Position numbers and translations under genes: made by a program. The notes beneath the pieces are model-generated. The model saw only the letters and a list, made by a program, of their open reading frames with translations. It had not been told where the DNA came from and ran no database searches. A stretch of 64,000 nucleotides of DNA, taken from contig NZ_JAJGBN010000001.1 in the NCBI RefSeq assembly GCF_020782875.1, positions 372,001 through 436,000 of the forward strand. Reading direction: 5' to 3'. Every line of letters starts with the position of its first letter. Positions within the stretch are counted from its first letter, which is position 1. The stretch is from Allomuricauda sp. M10 (GTDB lineage Bacteria; Bacteroidota; Bacteroidia; Flavobacteriales; Flavobacteriaceae). Below are positions 53,220 through 62,278 of the stretch, piece by piece.

Positions 53220-56200
53220 TTACTCTTCCACCAATACCCACTCTCCTTTGTCAAGTAAGGGCTCTGCCTGCTTAAACTTCATGGACTTGCTCTCTCCCGA
53301 CATTACATTTTTTATGGTGACCTTGTCATTACGACCAATTTTCGGTTTTTCCCTTACAATGGTTTCGGTAATATGGGGTCTTTGCCCTTGTGTTTGGCCA
53401 GCTGCCCTATTTTGGGCCGCAAGTTCATCACTATTCGGGATTTCTTCCTTGGAAGTCTGAAGGTTTTCCTTGGGTTTTCGAACTGTTCTGGCTTCTTGGA
53501 TCTGGTTGGTATTCTCAGAAGGCAATTCCCCTTTGAAAAGGAAGGAAATCACTTCTTTGTTTACCTTATCGATCATGCTTTTGAAAAGTTCAAACGCTTC
53601 GAACTTATAGATCAACAAAGGGTCTTTTTGCTCGTGCACCGCCAATTGAACGGACTGTTTCAATTCGTCCATTTTGCGCAAATGGGTTTTCCACGAATCA
53701 TCGATAATGGCCAGGGTGATGTTCTTTTCAAAATCGGTGATCAATTGTTTCCCGTCCGTTTTATAGGCCTTTTCCAAATTGGTGACCACGTTAAGGGTTT
53801 TGATGCCGTCGGTGAACGGAACCACGATGCGCTCAAACTTGTTGGAGTCGTCCTCGTATACCTTTTTGATTACTTGGAAAGCCACGGTGGCACTGCGTTC
53901 CATCTTTTGCTGATAGTGGCCATAGGTAGCCTTGTACACTGTGCTGGCAATTTCTTGGAAGCCCATTTTTTTGAATTCTTCCTCAGAAATAGGGGATGTG
54001 ATCGAAAAATATTTGATCAGTTCAAATTCGAAATTTTTGAAGTCATCCGCCATTTTGTTGGTCTCTGCCACCACTTCGCAGGTGTCATAGATCATGTTGG
54101 CAATATCCACTTTCAAACGTTCCCCTTGAAGGGCGTGTCTCCTTCTTTTGTAGACCACCTCCCTTTGGGCATTCATGACATCATCATATTCCAACAAACG
54201 TTTACGGATACCGAAGTTGTTCTCTTCAACTTTTTTCTGGGCACGTTCAATGGATTTGGTCATCATGGAGTGTTGGATCACTTCTCCTTCTTCCAATCCC
54301 ATGCGGTCCATCATCTTGGCCACACGGTCCGATCCGAACAAACGCATCAGGTTATCTTCCAACGAAACGTAAAATTGTGAACTACCTGGATCTCCCTGTC
54401 TACCGGAACGACCTCTCAACTGCCTGTCCACACGTCTGGAATCGTGACGTTCCGTACCGATAATGGCCAAACCACCCGCTTTTTTCACGTCGGGGGTCAA
54501 TTTGATGTCGGTACCCCTACCTGCCATGTTGGTGGCAATGGTCACCACGCCAGAATTACCTGCTTCGGCAACGATATCTGCTTCTTTTTTGTGCAGTTTG
54601 GCGTTCAAAACGTTATGTTGGATTTTACGAACGCTCAACAATTTGGACAGCAATTCCGAAATCTCAACGGAAGTGGTACCGATCAACACAGGTCGGCCTG
54701 CAGTGGCCAGTTGGGTCACTTCTTCAATTATGGCATTGTATTTTTCGCGCTTGGTCTTGTAGATCAAGTCATGTCTGTCATTTCTTGCGATGGGTCTGTT
54801 GGTCGGGATTTCCATCACATCCAACTTATAGATTTCCCAGAACTCCCCGGCTTCGGTAACGGCAGTACCCGTCATACCCGATAGCTTGTTGTACATTCTA
54901 AAATAGTTCTGAAGGGTGATGGTGGCAAAGGTTTGGGTCATGGCCTCGATCTTCACGCTTTCCTTCGCTTCAATGGCTTGGTGAAGACCGTCTGAATACC
55001 GTCTACCGTCCATGATACGGCCGGTTTGCTCATCCACGATCAGCACTTTGTTATCGATTACCACATACTCTACGTCTTTTTCAAAGAGGGTATAGGCTTT
55101 CAACAACTGGGTTAGGGTGTGAATCCTCTCACTTTTGATGGCAAAATCCTTGAAAAGGTCTTCCTTGAGTTCGGCTTCTTGCTCAATTTCCAAATCTTGG
55201 TTCTCGATTTTGGCAATCTCGCTACCGATATCTGGAAGTACAAAAAAGTCCTTATCCTGATCACCGGAGATGTATTCAACCCCTTTGTCGGTCAGTTCTA
55301 TCTGGTTGTTTTTTTCATCGATTACGAACAACAGTTCCTCATCCACTTTGGGCATTTCCCTGTTGTTGTCCTGCATGTAGTAGTTCTCGGTCTTTTGTAG
55401 CAACTGCTTCACACCTTCCTCACTCAAGAATTTGATGAGTGCCTTGTTCTTCGGAAGACCACGGTGTACGCGTAGCAATTGGAAACCACCTTCTTTGGTG
55501 TCCCCTTCCTTGATCAAACGTTTGGCCTCTGCCAAAACTCCGGTCAAGTATTGTCTTTGTTTTTGAACGATATCGGAAACCTTAGGTTTCAATTCGTTGA
55601 ACTCGTGTCGATCACCTTCGGGCACTGGCCCGGAAATGATCAATGGAGTTCGGGCATCATCGATCAAAACGGAATCCACCTCATCCACAATGGCGTAGTG
55701 GTGCGGGCGTTGTACCAGATCATCTGGCGTATGCGCCATGTTGTCACGCAGGTAGTCAAAACCGAACTCGTTGTTGGTTCCGTAGGTGATATCGGCATTA
55801 TAGGCGGCCCTTCTTCCATCGGAATTGGGTCTGTGCTTATCTATACAATCCACGGAAAGGCCATGGAACTCAAACAAGGGGGCCATCCAGGCACTATCCC
55901 TTTTGGCGAGGTAGTCGTTAACGGTTACCAAGTGCGCTCCCTTACCTGCCAATGCGTTCAAATAGAGTGGTAGGGTGGCCACAAGGGTTTTACCTTCACC
56001 TGTTTGCATTTCTGCAATTTTACCTTGATGCAGTGCAATACCACCGATCAACTGCACATCGTAGTGGACCATGTCCCAAGTCACCTCTTTTCCGGCAGCG
56101 TCCCATGAGTTTTGCCAAACGGCCTTGTCACCTTCTAGGCTTACGTAGTCCCTGTCCCCGGAAAGTTTTCTGTCGAATTCAGTTGCGGTGACCGATAAGG

Positions 56201-56582
56201 TTTCGTTTGCGGCGAAACGTTTTGCAGTTTCTTTCACCACTGCAAAAGCTTCGGGCAAAATGGTGTTCAGGGTGTTTTCTGAAATTTTATAGGCCTCCTC
56301 GTTCAATTTATCTATTTCGGAATAGATCTCTTCGTTTCGGTCGATATCCGTAGAGGCTTCGACTTCAGCTTCGAGGGCGGCTATTTTATCGTGGATTTCC
56401 TTGCAGTCTTCGGCAATCTTGGCCTTGAAAGCAACGGTTTTTTGTCTCAGTTCATCGTGTGACAATCCTTCCAACTGCTGCTCGAAGGATTTTATTTCTT
56501 TTACCAAAGGTTGGAGCGCTTTTACATCTTTCTCCGATTTGTCTCCTACGAAAACCTTCAGTACGGAATTAATTAAACTCAT
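53220..56582 (-). CDS. secA: Preprotein translocase ATPase SecA, long form
   Basis: Motor of Sec-dependent export across the inner membrane. The 1120-residue product is ~220 longer than E. coli SecA, with extra helical sequence at about residues 60-105 and an insert near 340-445. Walker A is EMQTGEGKTL (residues 191-200). DEVDSVLIDDARTPLIISG carries the Walker B/DEAD-like motif. GRAGRQGDPGSS-type sequence appears as GRSGRQGDPGSSQFYVSLED. The usual zinc-binding C-terminal tail (CxCxSG) is replaced by a small basic domain ending KSMKFKQAEPLLDKGEWVLV. Single-gene unit with its own terminator. Confidence 0.98.
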   Translation of the reverse strand: MSLINSVLKVFVGDKSEKDVKALQPLVKEIKSFEQQLEGLSHDELRQKTVAFKAKIAEDCKEIHDKIAALEAEVEASTDIDRNEEIYSEIDKLNEEAYKISENTLNTILPEAFAVVKETAKRFAANETLSVTATEFDRKLSGDRDYVSLEGDKAVWQNSWDAAGKEVTWDMVHYDVQLIGGIALHQGKIAEMQTGEGKTLVATLPLYLNALAGKGAHLVTVNDYLAKRDSAWMAPLFEFHGLSVDCIDKHRPNSDGRRAAYNADITYGTNNEFGFDYLRDNMAHTPDDLVQRPHHYAIVDEVDSVLIDDARTPLIISGPVPEGDRHEFNELKPKVSDIVQKQRQYLTGVLAEAKRLIKEGDTKEGGFQLLRVHRGLPKNKALIKFLSEEGVKQLLQKTENYYMQDNNREMPKVDEELLFVIDEKNNQIELTDKGVEYISGDQDKDFFVLPDIGSEIAKIENQDLEIEQEAELKEDLFKDFAIKSERIHTLTQLLKAYTLFEKDVEYVVIDNKVLIVDEQTGRIMDGRRYSDGLHQAIEAKESVKIEAMTQTFATITLQNYFRMYNKLSGMTGTAVTEAGEFWEIYKLDVMEIPTNRPIARNDRHDLIYKTKREKYNAIIEEVTQLATAGRPVLIGTTSVEISELLSKLLSVRKIQHNVLNAKLHKKEADIVAEAGNSGVVTIATNMAGRGTDIKLTPDVKKAGGLAIIGTERHDSRRVDRQLRGRSGRQGDPGSSQFYVSLEDNLMRLFGSDRVAKMMDRMGLEEGEVIQHSMMTKSIERAQKKVEENNFGIRKRLLEYDDVMNAQREVVYKRRRHALQGERLKVDIANMIYDTCEVVAETNKMADDFKNFEFELIKYFSITSPISEEEFKKMGFQEIASTVYKATYGHYQQKMERSATVAFQVIKKVYEDDSNKFERIVVPFTDGIKTLNVVTNLEKAYKTDGKQLITDFEKNITLAIIDDSWKTHLRKMDELKQSVQLAVHEQKDPLLIYKFEAFELFKSMIDKVNKEVISFLFKGELPSENTNQIQEARTVRKPKENLQTSKEEIPNSDELAAQNRAAGQTQGQRPHITETIVREKPKIGRNDKVTIKNVMSGESKSMKFKQAEPLLDKGEWVLVEE

Positions 56583-56669
56583 GGAATAATTTTTCGTTTG
56601 AATGGCAAAAGCTGTTCCAAGGATGGGATTGCGATGGAAATCTTTTGCTGGGCTGTCAAAATTACATAA

Positions 56670-56694
56670 AAAAAAGCCTCAGATGAGACTTTTT
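56670..56694 (-). terminator. Terminator after the DUF2795 gene
   Basis: A 9-bp stem, AAAAGCCTC with GAGACTTTT (one G-T pair), closes a 4-nt loop and, on the minus strand, runs into a T tract just upstream of secA. Confidence 0.7.
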
Positions 56695-56717
56695 AACGTG
56701 CTTTGTGCTTTATGAAT

Positions 56718-56942
56718 TTAATATTCATCCTCATTCCAGAGGTAATCTTCCTCGGTGGGATAATCAGGCCAGATCTCTTCGATGGATTCGTATATCTCGC
56801 CGCCCTCTTCTTCCATGGATTGCAAATTTTCAACTACTTCCAACGGTGCTCCCGTACGAATCGCATAATCTATCAGTTCGTCTTTGGTGGCTGGCCAAGG
56901 TGCATCACTTAAATATGAGGCTAGTTCTAACGTCCAGTACAT
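56718..56942 (-). CDS. DUF2795 small acidic protein
   Basis: The 74-residue soluble protein matches DUF2795: YWTLELASYLSDAPWPATKDELIDYAIRTGAPLEVVENLQSM, with the conserved WPATKDELIDYA core. The tail is acidic (EEIWPDYPTEEDYLWNEDEY). Family function is unknown, though such proteins are ubiquitous in Bacteroidota. It has its own terminator, so it is expressed independently of secA. Confidence 0.88.
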   Translation of the reverse strand: MYWTLELASYLSDAPWPATKDELIDYAIRTGAPLEVVENLQSMEEEGGEIYESIEEIWPDYPTEEDYLWNEDEY

Positions 56943-57067
56943 AGTAACGGTTTGATTTTAAATTTTTTGCAAAAATAATTTTTAAACCCAATTTGTCAAG
57001 TAAAAACTGGATTATTTAAAAATTATTTTATTGTTGATAAAACTAAAGGGTTAAAAAAGCGATTTTA

Positions 57068-57625
57068 TCAGTCCATTTTCTCTGGAACCCACTTAATTTC
57101 AGTGGCTTTCAGGTCATACGATAATTTCCTGGCCAAAACAAAAAGATAATCAGAAAGTCGGTTGATGTAGGAAAGTACTGTTTCTGGAACAGGTTCATTT
57201 TCATGTAAATAGGTAATCATGCGTTCTGCCCTGCGACAAACCGTTCTGGCAACATGACAGTATGACACGGTGGTGTGCCCTCCAGGGAGGATAAAATGTG
57301 TCATTTCAGGAAGATTTTCATTCATTTGGTCCATTTCCTTCTCCAAAAGCAATATATCATCCTCATTGATTCTTGGAATTTTGAGGCGTTGGTCCTTATC
57401 AGGTTCCGTGGCCAAAATAGATCCTACCGTAAAAAGCTTTTCTTGAATCAGCACCAACATGCTTTTGGAGTGAGTATCCATTTCCTGATCCCGAAGCAGC
57501 CCTAAGTGTGAATTGAGTTCATCGATAGTGCCATAACTCTCAATCCGAATATGGTGTTTGGGAACCCTTTTGCCCGTAAAAAGTGCCGTGGTGCCTTTAT
57601 CGCCTGTCTTGGTGTATATCTTCAT
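57068..57625 (-). CDS. Cob(I)alamin adenosyltransferase, PduO type
   Basis: Transfers the adenosyl group from ATP to reduced cobalamin, giving adenosylcobalamin. From ATG 57625 the product begins MKIYTKTGDKGTTALFTGKRV, with the ATP-binding TGDKGxT loop. IESYGTIDELNSHLG and CRRAERMITYLHE follow, the last with the conserved R-x-x-E-R. The ~185-residue length is normal. The mutase-chaperone meaB (45877) needs this cofactor. It lies last in a minus-strand group with the small membrane ORF and the methyltransferase-like gene. Confidence 0.94.
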   Translation of the reverse strand: MKIYTKTGDKGTTALFTGKRVPKHHIRIESYGTIDELNSHLGLLRDQEMDTHSKSMLVLIQEKLFTVGSILATEPDKDQRLKIPRINEDDILLLEKEMDQMNENLPEMTHFILPGGHTTVSYCHVARTVCRRAERMITYLHENEPVPETVLSYINRLSDYLFVLARKLSYDLKATEIKWVPEKMD

Positions 57626-57690
57626 GGTTTCAATTGTCAATGTTCAATAAACAATAATCAATTAATAGTTGTTGAATGATCGGTTTATGC

Positions 57691-57723
57691 ATTGTTAATT
57701 GTTCATTGTAAATTGTTAATTGT
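57691..57723. repeat. Short AT-rich direct repeat
   Basis: ATTGTTAATTGT occurs at 57691-57702 and 57712-57723, part of a ~80-bp AT-rich tract of similar words (TTGTTCATTG and the like) from about 57638. The second copy overlaps the stop codon of the 51-codon ORF. Confidence 0.55.
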
Positions 57724-57871
57724 CCCGTTCGTGTTGTCGTTTGCCATCCATGAACCGGCGTGATTTCCTGCGTTTGGTGGATCGTTTGTTTCGGGATAAA
57801 ATGATCAGATAGAGTAGGCCCAATATCCCAAGTACGTACCAAATGGTGTTATCTGTTGCAACATTTTCCAT
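57716..57871 (-). CDS. 51-codon membrane micro-protein with basic tail
   Basis: ATG at 57871, stop at 57716-57718. The peptide has an N-terminal transmembrane helix (TIWYVLGILGLLYLIIL) and a very basic C-terminal half (RNKRSTKRRKSRRF, then MDGKRQHERDN). It lies 16 nt after the methyltransferase-like gene and ~90 nt before the PduO gene, on the same strand, so it is probably cotranscribed. Single-pass proteins with a cationic cytoplasmic tail can bind nucleic acid or acidic lipids, but no function is known. Confidence 0.6.
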   Translation of the reverse strand: MENVATDNTIWYVLGILGLLYLIILSRNKRSTKRRKSRRFMDGKRQHERDN

Positions 57872-57887
57872 ACCTAAAAATACTTCA

Positions 57888-58385
57888 TTAAATCCGAATG
57901 GTGAAATGTTCCTTCACCTGCTCCCTTCGGATAAAGAGGATGCCACAATGGTACAGGTCCATGCTGACGGTGATCTCTGGAAGTGTAGCGAGGCGTTTCC
58001 ATTCCGTAAGTTTCTTTTTGTCCGTATAAATGCCATTGATGAAAAGCATACTGTTGTTATGAAGTCTTTCATCATCTAACAATAAATTGAATTCCGATAT
58101 GCCGAGGTTTTCCACAAAAAGCAAATCCAACATTTGTTGTCCGAATTGAACTTCTGGAAATTTTTCGTTTACCAGTTTTTTAATTTGCGGGTTTTGAATA
58201 GCAGTATGCTGAACATTAAAATATTCAATGCTCTTGAGCAGCACGTTCCAACTTTTGTCTGAGTGATACTTCTTCTTGTTGTAAAGGCATTTGGTTACAA
58301 AGTTGAAGACGAAGGGCGAATGCACCCCGTGTTCGTTGGTGGACTTCAAAAGAAATACAAGAAAGGAGGTGATTTTAAACCACAT
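57888..58385 (-). CDS. Shortened methyltransferase relative lacking the SAM-binding core
   Basis: The 165-residue product has the N-terminus of a Bacteroidota class I methyltransferase family (LKSTNEHGVHSPFVFNFVTKCLY) and its C-terminus (VSMDLYHCGILFIRREQVKEHFTIRI). From memory, full-length members are ~230-260 residues. Here the middle, which should hold the glycine-rich SAM motif and the aspartate that follows, is missing or unrecognisable. The frame is intact, so this is an in-frame loss rather than a frameshift. It lies 2 nt after the ABC-F gene. It may be a non-catalytic remnant with a retained binding role. Confidence 0.65.
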   Translation of the reverse strand: MWFKITSFLVFLLKSTNEHGVHSPFVFNFVTKCLYNKKKYHSDKSWNVLLKSIEYFNVQHTAIQNPQIKKLVNEKFPEVQFGQQMLDLLFVENLGISEFNLLLDDERLHNNSMLFINGIYTDKKKLTEWKRLATLPEITVSMDLYHCGILFIRREQVKEHFTIRI

Positions 58386-58387
58386 GA

Positions 58388-60259
58388 TTACCCTTCAAGA
58401 ATTGAGGAAAGCTCAAACCAGCGTTCCGTTTTGGTCTCGATGGCATCCGAAACCTCCTTAAGTTGCACCGACAATTGATTGATTTGATCGCCTGTTAAGT
58501 CAGGGTCGGTAAAGCGGTGCTGCAGCGTCTCTTTTTGTTCTTCAAGTTTTTGGATGTCCTTTTCCAATTGCTTGTACTCTTTTTGCTCGTTGTACGAAAG
58601 TTTGCCGCCACTGGTATCCCGCCAGTTTTTTTCCTGTTTCTCTACAACGGTGGACTTGTTTTCCCTTTCTTCCTCAACCTTGCTACTGTCGTAAACGCGG
58701 TAATCGGTATAGTTGCCCGGAAAATCCTCAATAATCCCATTTCCCCTGAAAACAAATAGGTGATCCACAATCTTGTCCATAAAATAGCGGTCGTGCGAAA
58801 CCACGATCAAGCAACCCGGAAAGTCCAACAGAAAGTTTTCCAGCACATTGAGGGTCACGATATCCAGATCGTTGGTGGGCTCATCCAGGATTAAAAAATT
58901 GGGGTTTTGAATGAGTACCGTACACAGATAAAGGCGTTTGCGCTCACCGCCACTCAATTTTTCAACAAAGTCGTATTGCTTTTTTCTGTCGAAGAGAAAA
59001 CGCTCCAAAAGTTGCTGTGCGGAGATCTGTCTTCCTTTTTGCAAGGGAATGTAATCCCCAAATTCTCGGATCACATCGATCACTTTTTGGCCTTCCTTAT
59101 CCGGAATCCCTTTTTGGGTGTAGTAACCAAATTTAAGCGTATCACCAACCACCACTTTTCCACCATCCACTTTTTCCTGTTGGGTGATGATGTTCAAAAA
59201 GGTAGATTTGCCGGTACCGTTTTGCCCGATAATCCCAATGCGTTCCCCTTTGGTGAAATTATAATCGAACTTGTTCAGGATCACTTTGTCCCCATACGAT
59301 TTGGAGATGTTATGGAGTTCCAAAATTTTGCTGCCCAAGCGTTCCATGTTGAGCTCCAGTTGTACCTCATGCTCCTTTCTGCGTTGATGGGCCCTTTGCT
59401 TGATCTCGTTAAAATCGTCGATCCGAGATTTGGATTTTGTCGTCCTGGCCTTAGGTTGCCTTCTGATCCATTCCAACTCCTTTTTGTAGAGCATTTTGGA
59501 CTTTTGCTGTTCCACGGCTTCCCGTTCCATACGACCCTCTTTTTCATTCAGGTAGTAGGAGTAATTGCCCTTGTAGGTATAGAGTTGGTTGTTGTCCAAT
59601 TCAATGATTTCGTTACAGACCCGGTCCAGGAAATATCGGTCGTGGGTAACCATGAAAAGTGTAATATTTTCCTTGGCAAAATAGGCTTCCAGCCACTCGA
59701 TCATTTCAAGGTCCAAGTGGTTGGTGGGCTCGTCCAAAATAAGAAGGTCGGGCTTGTTGAGAAGAGCATTTGCCAGGGCCAACCGTTTTTTCTGACCACC
59801 TGACAATGACGATACCTTGGCATCGAGTTTTGTCAATTGCAGTTTGAAGAGGATTTGCTTGTACTGCGTTTCAAAATCCCAAGCTTGATGACGTTCCATG
59901 GCCTCAAACGCTTTTTGATAGCGCTCTGCATCATCAGGATTTTCAACGGCCTTTTCGTAGGCTGCAATGATTTTTAAAATCTCGTTGTCGGTAGCGAAAA
60001 TGGTTTCTTCAACGGTGAGATTAGGGTCCAAATTGGGTTCTTGTTCCAAATAGGAAATCTTGATTCCTTTTCTAACATTCACTTGGCCCGTTTCCGAGGT
60101 GTCCTTACCGGACATAATGTTCAATATCGATGTCTTACCACTACCATTTTTGGCAATGAGCGCTATTTTTTGGTCTTTGTTGATGCCAAAAGAAATATCG
60201 GAGAACAAAACCAGTTCCCCATAGGATTTCGATATGTTTTCTACCGTCAATAAATTCAT
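58388..60259 (-). CDS. ABC-F family ATPase (Uup/EttA-like)
   Basis: Soluble twin-ATPase of 623 residues that acts on ribosomes rather than membranes. The first domain has Walker A AKNGSGKTS, signature LSGGQKKRLALANALL and LILDEPTNHLD. An interdomain linker rich in charged residues (RRQPKARTTKSKSRIDDF) follows. The second domain has GQNGTGKST, LSGGERKRLYL and LILDEPTNDLD. The C-terminal ~85 residues form a coiled coil, favouring the Uup subgroup. Upstream of the methyltransferase-like gene by 2 nt. Confidence 0.95.
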   Translation of the reverse strand: MNLLTVENISKSYGELVLFSDISFGINKDQKIALIAKNGSGKTSILNIMSGKDTSETGQVNVRKGIKISYLEQEPNLDPNLTVEETIFATDNEILKIIAAYEKAVENPDDAERYQKAFEAMERHQAWDFETQYKQILFKLQLTKLDAKVSSLSGGQKKRLALANALLNKPDLLILDEPTNHLDLEMIEWLEAYFAKENITLFMVTHDRYFLDRVCNEIIELDNNQLYTYKGNYSYYLNEKEGRMEREAVEQQKSKMLYKKELEWIRRQPKARTTKSKSRIDDFNEIKQRAHQRRKEHEVQLELNMERLGSKILELHNISKSYGDKVILNKFDYNFTKGERIGIIGQNGTGKSTFLNIITQQEKVDGGKVVVGDTLKFGYYTQKGIPDKEGQKVIDVIREFGDYIPLQKGRQISAQQLLERFLFDRKKQYDFVEKLSGGERKRLYLCTVLIQNPNFLILDEPTNDLDIVTLNVLENFLLDFPGCLIVVSHDRYFMDKIVDHLFVFRGNGIIEDFPGNYTDYRVYDSSKVEEERENKSTVVEKQEKNWRDTSGGKLSYNEQKEYKQLEKDIQKLEEQKETLQHRFTDPDLTGDQINQLSVQLKEVSDAIETKTERWFELSSILEG

Positions 60260-60282
60260 GGGATGCTATAAAATCTTCAAGC

Positions 60283-61452
60283 TTACAACTTGGAATACCT
60301 GATGAGGTACACGTATCGGATTGCCAGGGTCAAAAGTAAGGGAATAAGCACGGGTGAAAAAATCTGCAACTTGAATATCCATAGAAGTAACATCAACCCG
60401 ATCAAACCTAAAGCGGTCCAAAAAAATTTGGATGACCATTCGGGCAATTTTTCCTGAAAGGCAAATACAAAGGCTACCACCATATTCAACGGGAAGGCCC
60501 AAAGTACGTTATAATTTCTTGGTGTTGAGGTATGGTCAGTGGCCACCCAAAGGAGAAACAGAACGGTGCCTATAAGCCCGGTGATCAATAGTAAAGAAAA
60601 GTCCAGCCAACGACTTCTGGTTTGGTGGCGATAATCAAAATAGGTAATTACCCCGGTAAAAGCCAACAAAAGCATGAACCAAAACAAGGGTGTCAACGGA
60701 AAGAACGATTGGCGCATGTGTTCATCATAATCCAGTACGGTGCGTTCCCGTTTCATGATGGGTTTGCCATCCAAGGTGGTGCGCTTGATCTGTTCCATAG
60801 CGTAGTACGGCATGAACATATGTTCCTGAACGGTTGCCTTGCGATCCACTGGAGACCCAAATGCCAGGTCAATACCGAACATGGACCAAGTATTAACACT
60901 TAGGTATTGGCGTACCAACTGCCTGAAGGTATATTGTTTATCCAGATAAGAGCCATCAAATACAACTTTGTCCCCAAACTGGTCCTTTAAAATGGTACCT
61001 GTAATGCTGGAACAATTGTTCAGCAATGGATCGTACAGGTAATCCCGGTTTTGTGGGAGATAGTTGTTCTCTAAAAATTGCAGCATTTGATTGCGCTGTT
61101 CCAAAGTCAGGTCCAAAATCTGTTCCTTGATCCATCTTTTTTCCAGTTCATAGGAGTACAAAAAATTGTCAAAAGTGCTTCGGGAAAGGGAATAGATCAA
61201 GCGCCCTTTAGCAAAATTGAGATAGAAATTGGGCTTGTTGAAGTCAAAAGTTCCATAATTATAGACCACATCAATCCCCAAAACAGAATCCTGCACCCGA
61301 AATGCGCTGTGGCCAAAAGCGGTATAGACTTCATCACCGGCGGCACAGGTCAATAAACTGATCTGGGATTTTTCGGAAAGTTCTGGAACTTGGGAAAACA
61401 AGGTCTTCCCTACCAAAAGGAACAAGATCAGCAATAGGGATTTTGGTTTCAT
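60283..61452 (-). CDS. DUF4105 membrane protein, Lnb-like lipoprotein N-acyltransferase domain
   Basis: From ATG 61452 the product (~389 residues) starts with a signal peptide (MKPKSLLLILFLLVGKTLFSQ). The periplasmic DUF4105 domain follows, with LLTCAAGDEVYTAFGHSAFRV and LLNNCSSITG carrying conserved Cys and His residues. Four C-terminal transmembrane helices complete it. DUF4105 is the Lnb N-terminal domain, which in other bacteria N-acylates lipoproteins; activity here is inferred. An alternative ATG lies at 61464. It is upstream of ABC-F and divergent from pssA. Confidence 0.82.
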   Translation of the reverse strand: MKPKSLLLILFLLVGKTLFSQVPELSEKSQISLLTCAAGDEVYTAFGHSAFRVQDSVLGIDVVYNYGTFDFNKPNFYLNFAKGRLIYSLSRSTFDNFLYSYELEKRWIKEQILDLTLEQRNQMLQFLENNYLPQNRDYLYDPLLNNCSSITGTILKDQFGDKVVFDGSYLDKQYTFRQLVRQYLSVNTWSMFGIDLAFGSPVDRKATVQEHMFMPYYAMEQIKRTTLDGKPIMKRERTVLDYDEHMRQSFFPLTPLFWFMLLLAFTGVITYFDYRHQTRSRWLDFSLLLITGLIGTVLFLLWVATDHTSTPRNYNVLWAFPLNMVVAFVFAFQEKLPEWSSKFFWTALGLIGLMLLLWIFKLQIFSPVLIPLLLTLAIRYVYLIRYSKL

Positions 61453-61553
61453 TCCGAATTTCATCAGCGCAAATATCAGAATAATTACGGCTCCAAGAAA
61501 TAGGATTCCGTAACAGTTTGATTTTTCCCTTATTTTTACGGAAATCAATACAT

Positions 61554-62276
61554 ATGAAGTCCTATATTCCCAACTTTTTAACGCTTTTGAATGTTTTTAG
61601 TGGTTGCATTGCTACGGTTTTTGCGGTATTGAACCATTTGGAGTGGGCAGCGTTGTTTGTTTTTATAGGGATATTCTTTGACTTTTTTGATGGTTTAGCG
61701 GCACGAGCCCTAAATGTGCAAAGCGAAATTGGGGTGCAACTGGATTCCCTTGCTGATGTGATCACCAGTGGTTTGGTACCCGGAATTTTCATGTATCAAT
61801 TGCTGAATATGGCCGAAAGAGGAGGGTGGAACCTCGGCTTCGGTCACGATATGGAACTCTCCGTAATGCCATTTTTGGGATTTGTGATCACCTTGGCGTC
61901 TGCCTATCGTTTGGCCAAATTCAATGTGGATGAAAATCAGGTTTCGTCATTTGTGGGCTTGCCCACACCGGCCAACACACTTTTGATCATTTCGTTGCCC
62001 TTGATCTTATTGTACCACAACAATGAAGTGCTCAACGGAATCATCCTCAATCCCTGGTTTTTGATTGGGTTAACGATTTTTAGTGCCTATTTGTTGAATT
62101 CACCAATTGAACTTTTTGCCTTAAAATTCAAAAATTGGAGTTTTAAGGATAATGGAATACGCTATTTGTTCTTGATAGGGAGCTTGGTGATGTTGTTGAC
62201 CCTGAGGTTTTTGGCCATCCCCTTGATCATTGTGTTCTATATTCTGGCCTCGTTGTTGACGCCTTCCGGAAAGTAA
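61554..62276 (+). CDS. pssA: CDP-diacylglycerol-serine O-phosphatidyltransferase
   Basis: Makes phosphatidylserine, the precursor of phosphatidylethanolamine. From ATG 61554 the product (~240 residues) begins MKSYIPNFLTLLNVFSGC. It carries the CDP-alcohol phosphotransferase motif FFDGLAARALNVQSEIGVQLDSLAD (split: DG-x2-AR-x8-G-x3-D-x3-D). About seven transmembrane helices are predicted. Convergent with lptB, ending 2 nt from its stop. Confidence 0.94.
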   Translation: MKSYIPNFLTLLNVFSGCIATVFAVLNHLEWAALFVFIGIFFDFFDGLAARALNVQSEIGVQLDSLADVITSGLVPGIFMYQLLNMAERGGWNLGFGHDMELSVMPFLGFVITLASAYRLAKFNVDENQVSSFVGLPTPANTLLIISLPLILLYHNNEVLNGIILNPWFLIGLTIFSAYLLNSPIELFALKFKNWSFKDNGIRYLFLIGSLVMLLTLRFLAIPLIIVFYILASLLTPSGK

Positions 62277-62278
62277 AT

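Noticed and set aside
53373-54380. 335-codon open frame antisense to secA
   Set aside because: It lies wholly inside secA on the opposite strand, shows phenylalanine/histidine-rich composition typical of a reversed frame, and has no domain, signal or start context.
58907-59803. 298-codon open frame antisense to the ABC-F gene
   Set aside because: It is a shadow of the conserved ABC-F frame, which carries all expected motifs; the antisense product resembles nothing.
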